This document shows, one piece after another, positions 8,534-11,597 of a stretch of DNA of 11,597 nt; position 1 is the stretch's first letter; each line of letters opens with the position of its first letter. Source of the stretch: JACCYQ01 sp036675565. Its GTDB lineage: Bacteria > Bacteroidota > Bacteroidia > Chitinophagales > Chitinophagaceae. The translations under genes were made by a program, and so were the position numbers. Under the pieces are notes generated by a model, which made no database searches, was not told the DNA's origin, and saw only the letters and a list, made by a program, of their open reading frames with translations. The stretch covers positions 1-11,597 of the forward strand of contig JAKFER010000058.1 in NCBI GenBank assembly GCA_036675565.1. The letters are read 5' to 3'.

Positions 8534-8629
8534 ATTTTTAAAGGAATTACCCTATGGATTCCTGTTATATGTGAATAAAAATTTCTGACTATTTATCTTG
8601 TTGAGCTTGTTTGTCCCATTTTTAAAGGA
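8534..8629. repeat. 12-bp direct repeat pair in the 8481-8685 gap
   Basis: ATTTTTAAAGGA occurs exactly at 8534-8545 and again at 8618-8629, 84 bases apart, both upstream of the large open frame. The sequence is AT-rich, so chance is not excluded. The pair could be a regulator binding site. No TAnnTTTG promoter box with good spacing is visible in this gap. Confidence 0.35.
8542..8563 (+). terminator. Hairpin after the operon, possible terminator
   Basis: AGGAAT (8542-8547) and ATTCCT (8558-8563) are complementary. CC (8550-8551) and GG (8556-8557) can add two more pairs past a 2-base bulge. An outer AT-only complement, AAATTTTT (8532-8539) with AAAAATTT (8577-8584), could extend it. It lies 61 bases after the last operon stop codon. 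There is no clean T-run directly after the stem, so termination is possible but unproven. It could equally be a leader structure of the next gene. Confidence 0.3.
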
Positions 8630-8685
8630 TAGTTTTATTTCAGAGGCTCCTTTAGTGCTATTTGTAAACTTTAATAACACTGCTT

Positions 8686-11597
8686 ATGGAAAAGGAGCAT
8701 CTCGTTTCGTTGCTCGCCACCCTCACAGGACATTTACACACCACCACCCAGGAAGAAGAACAATTAATTTATACACTGCAGCAAACAGTTGCAAAAACTT
8801 TATTGCAACAGGATGCCAGCCTGGTTACCAACCAGCAATTTTCATTTCAATCATCTGATCTGTTTTTTACACAAAATGTAAAAGGATCACGGCTGGCAAA
8901 TATCCAGGCAGTTGTGCAAGGCGCCTTAGCAACGAAAATGGAACAACCAGATCTTCGTTTATTCGTTAGGGATGTTCCAATCCGGTCTACACAAGTAACA
9001 GGTAGCGTACCTTCCTGGGCGGCAGGAGCCAGGGTTGATACTACAGTTGGCCCATTTATAGACGCAGATGGCAGAAGGGTTTGGTTTGATTTCTATAAAA
9101 TTGAAAAACTAATTGGTTTATACCTGGTTAATCAATCTTCACCTGCTATCTTGTTTAAAGCAAGTTTTACTCAAAGACGTACAGGCGGAGCTGTTATATT
9201 ACAGCAGGATGCTGCTAAAAATTATACAATTGTTGAAGGTAGTGTATGGATTAAAGCATCCTTATTTTCTAATACTGCGCCACCTGACAGGTATTGCGGT
9301 TTAAAAGTTAGCGGGGGTACTATAACGTTAGATGCCCTGCCTCAAAAGCTGAATGGCAAACTGGTTATTAATGCTGGTAATAATGTAAAGGTTAATTTAA
9401 ATCTTGTACAGGCTGAACCAGGAACGGTAGGATCAGGAGATTATGGAAAAGATGCAAGAGACGCAGGTTTTACATTGCCTTCAACATTTTCCTTTTCATT
9501 TAATACCACATCTGCTGCTGTTACTTCACTGGCTGAGGGTAAATGGAACATGTATGGGCAGGATATTAAATATGTTTTTGACAATACTAATCAACCAATA
9601 GAATATGATGCTTCCATTAGTCGGTTATTGATACCTGTTACATCATCGGAAACTCAGTTGTCAGTAGTTAAATGTTCTTCACCTTTTAACTTGCTGGACG
9701 GATCCGCTGACATCAGTAAATCTTTCTGGGCGCTTTCCGCCGCAACACTGGATGTACAAAATCCTTTACAGGCTGGTGGAAATGGAGCTTACCTTTTGCG
9801 ATGTAAAAATGGGCTAAGCAGCAAATGGAATGCAATTGATAGTAATGGAGCCATTCTGCATTCCCCTTCAGTTTTAGGCGAACCGGGTCGAATAGGCATT
9901 ACCGATATGCATTCCGATGCTTCTGGGGCAGGGTATCAATTCTCATTATGGAAGGATAACGAAAATGCCTATGGTACAACTGCCCATCTATTGTACATGA
10001 AAGGAGTACCATTAATTTATAACTGCAATGCAAAGGGGGATGAAATGTTATTGACTCTTTGCAATGCAGATGTAAAAACGGATCGTCCCGTTAAAGTAAA
10101 TGGTGAAGCAGTAGCCGTGAAATCAAAATCAAGCTTGCTGATGTTAGCCGCTTCATCCGCTAAAAAGCTCATGTATCTCTATGATGATAATATACTTTGG
10201 GATCATAAATTACCAGCTGATAAAACCCCTGTTATCAAACCCATTTCTTTAGCTCTTGAAAATGCATTATTCACCACAACACCGGCAAATGGTTGTTTGC
10301 TTTTTGGTGAATGCAATGATGATTTTACTAAAATGATTGAAGGCAATCTGTTACTGTCATTTGGCATGTACAGTTATCTTCCAACCTTACCCGATCCCTA
10401 CCTGGCAAATATTGGCATTCTTCGCAGGCAGTTTGAACAACGCAATACTCGAACACATGACAATGGTGCCAACCGACAGATTTGGTTATGGTTGATCGCT
10501 ATGGTAAATTTTAAACCTGTGGATGATGAATTGGATGAAGTGAAAGTGTCCTTCCATTTTGGCAATATGGCTACCGCTCTTCAGGCGGGCACATCTGCAG
10601 GAACACCAGCGGTCACAGCAACCGCCAATCCTATGTTAACTGTTTTTGATAGTGAGCAAAACAGGATGAATTCTTTGGCAACTGCGGCAGCAGCACCGGT
10701 AGCCACAACCAGCACTTTCTTCAGAAGATCTTCAAAACCTCCCGATTATAAAAAAGCCTGGGATGATAAATTTGGCAACATCATGAATGCGGATGCATTT
10801 GCATTGCTGGATGTTAGCAGCAACGCCAATCAACTAGGTGTAAGCTTTAGTATGTTTGGAGGTACACGCATGGGGATGGTGCATACGTCTGATGTTGTAA
10901 ATGCAACAACAAATAATGGCTTTCCATTTGGTGTGCAGGAAATGACAGTGGTGGCTAGGGGTTCGCAGGTAAGAGCTTTCATGTTGCCTGTTGTAGCCTG
11001 GGAACCTCTGATAAATTTGAGTGGAAGAGTGCAACCCATGGATCCTGTTCCTTTGTGGAATTATTATCCAAATGATGGAGGCCCTACAAGAATATTTAAC
11101 AATGGTGAAATCCCGGTTCCCATTGCACCACTTCCATTATCTGCCTATTTGTTTCAACAATATAACCACAACAATCAAAACCGCACGGTTGCATCTTTTA
11201 CATTGCCTTTTGGCATTCATGCATTGGCTTTTATTTCAAAGCAGGGACCTGAAGTAATCAAACCTGTTTTTGAAAAAGTGGATCCAACATTCAAAAATAA
11301 TTTGCAGGGAGGTTTGCAAATAAAAGCCAAAGCCGGTAATTATGATGTAAAACCAGCGGTACCACCCGGGGAAAAGGACAGTCATTTATTTCCCGGTTAT
11401 GTAATCCAGGTAAACAATGTTATTGGATGGGATGGAAGCACGGGGGCAAGTACGTTAGGCGATAGTGTAACCCGGATATTTAATAATGAATTTTTTGAAA
11501 CGCCATTGGCATTTAATAGTCCGCCGGAAGGAAGGGGCGTACCTGTAACACGGATAGATTTTAGCGGTTATGGTGCCAGTATGTTTAGTGATTGGCT
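8686..11597 (+). CDS. Very large uncharacterised protein (3' end cut by window edge)
   Basis: One uninterrupted frame of 970 codons from the ATG at 8686 to the right edge, with in-frame stops just upstream at 8653 and 8665 that fix this as the first ATG. No family is recognised with confidence. There is no signal peptide (MEKEHLVSLL start), lipobox or transmembrane helix, so the product is probably cytoplasmic or leaves by a signal-peptide-independent route. The first 65 residues look helical and Gln/Thr-rich (TTTQEEEQ, TLQQTVAKTLLQQD). From about residue 80 the sequence is rich in short alternating strands with Gly/Asn turns. An Ala/Thr-rich low-complexity linker lies at about 632-680, followed by FFRRSSKPPDYKKAWDDKFG (about 679-698). 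TRIFNN occurs twice, at 801-806 and 929-934. A DFSGYGAS..SDW stretch closes the visible part. It faces the same way as the upstream operon but is separated from it by 205 bases, so it is probably its own unit. Confidence 0.85.
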   Translation, partial: MEKEHLVSLLATLTGHLHTTTQEEEQLIYTLQQTVAKTLLQQDASLVTNQQFSFQSSDLFFTQNVKGSRLANIQAVVQGALATKMEQPDLRLFVRDVPIRSTQVTGSVPSWAAGARVDTTVGPFIDADGRRVWFDFYKIEKLIGLYLVNQSSPAILFKASFTQRRTGGAVILQQDAAKNYTIVEGSVWIKASLFSNTAPPDRYCGLKVSGGTITLDALPQKLNGKLVINAGNNVKVNLNLVQAEPGTVGSGDYGKDARDAGFTLPSTFSFSFNTTSAAVTSLAEGKWNMYGQDIKYVFDNTNQPIEYDASISRLLIPVTSSETQLSVVKCSSPFNLLDGSADISKSFWALSAATLDVQNPLQAGGNGAYLLRCKNGLSSKWNAIDSNGAILHSPSVLGEPGRIGITDMHSDASGAGYQFSLWKDNENAYGTTAHLLYMKGVPLIYNCNAKGDEMLLTLCNADVKTDRPVKVNGEAVAVKSKSSLLMLAASSAKKLMYLYDDNILWDHKLPADKTPVIKPISLALENALFTTTPANGCLLFGECNDDFTKMIEGNLLLSFGMYSYLPTLPDPYLANIGILRRQFEQRNTRTHDNGANRQIWLWLIAMVNFKPVDDELDEVKVSFHFGNMATALQAGTSAGTPAVTATANPMLTVFDSEQNRMNSLATAAAAPVATTSTFFRRSSKPPDYKKAWDDKFGNIMNADAFALLDVSSNANQLGVSFSMFGGTRMGMVHTSDVVNATTNNGFPFGVQEMTVVARGSQVRAFMLPVVAWEPLINLSGRVQPMDPVPLWNYYPNDGGPTRIFNNGEIPVPIAPLPLSAYLFQQYNHNNQNRTVASFTLPFGIHALAFISKQGPEVIKPVFEKVDPTFKNNLQGGLQIKAKAGNYDVKPAVPPGEKDSHLFPGYVIQVNNVIGWDGSTGASTLGDSVTRIFNNEFFETPLAFNSPPEGRGVPVTRIDFSGYGASMFSDW

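Noticed and set aside
8598..8858. Plus-strand open frame of 86 codons overlapping the start of the giant gene
   Set aside because: It overlaps the giant frame out of phase, its product has no export signal or domain, and the 970-codon frame from 8686 explains the region better.
9113..11257. Short open frames on both strands inside the giant gene
   Set aside because: They are out-of-frame or antisense shadows of the continuous frame from 8686 to the right edge.
1..11597. Search for CRISPR arrays, tRNA or rRNA genes, transposases, integrases, toxin-antitoxin pairs and riboswitches
   Set aside because: No regularly spaced repeats, tRNA-like cloverleaf, rRNA sequence, mobile-element protein or recognised aptamer was seen on either strand.

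Overview
The window looks like chromosomal DNA of a Bacteroidota bacterium, probably near the Chitinophagaceae, although the genus cannot be fixed from sequence alone. The reasons are moderately AT-rich DNA, no Shine-Dalgarno-like sequences before the starts, a TAnnTTTG-type promoter box, and three protein types typical of that phylum: an STN/carboxypeptidase-regulatory TonB-dependent receptor, a DUF4249 lipoprotein with acidic residues after its lipobox cysteine, and an MG2-like protein. No tRNA, rRNA, CRISPR array, insertion sequence or integrase is visible.

Layout. Bases 1-1151 (minus strand) carry the first 383 codons of an ABC-F ATPase of the YbiT type, cut by the left edge. A 264-base divergent intergenic region follows, with a good Bacteroidota promoter box for the ABC-F gene and a perfect 9-bp inverted repeat. 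Bases 1416-8480 (plus strand) hold four tightly packed genes that look like one operon: a small exported protein of unknown function, a 920-residue TonB-dependent receptor, a 377-residue DUF4249 lipoprotein (start and stop codons overlap by one base), and a 799-residue exported MG2-like protein with a remnant plug-like segment near its C-terminus. After a 205-base AT-rich gap containing a hairpin and a 12-bp direct repeat, a very large open frame runs from 8686 off the right edge (970 codons, still open).

How they fit together. The four-gene operon is most simply an outer-membrane uptake or surface module. The receptor would be the gated barrel, the DUF4249 lipoprotein a likely surface partner, and the small exported protein and the MG2-like protein periplasmic or envelope accessory parts. 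The substrate cannot be read from the sequence. The large open frame has no signal peptide, no membrane segment and no family I recognise with confidence, so it is the least explained part of the window. The ABC-F protein is probably a ribosome-associated housekeeping factor. Its visible half shows coordinated degeneration of the two motifs that would form one of its two ATP sites.
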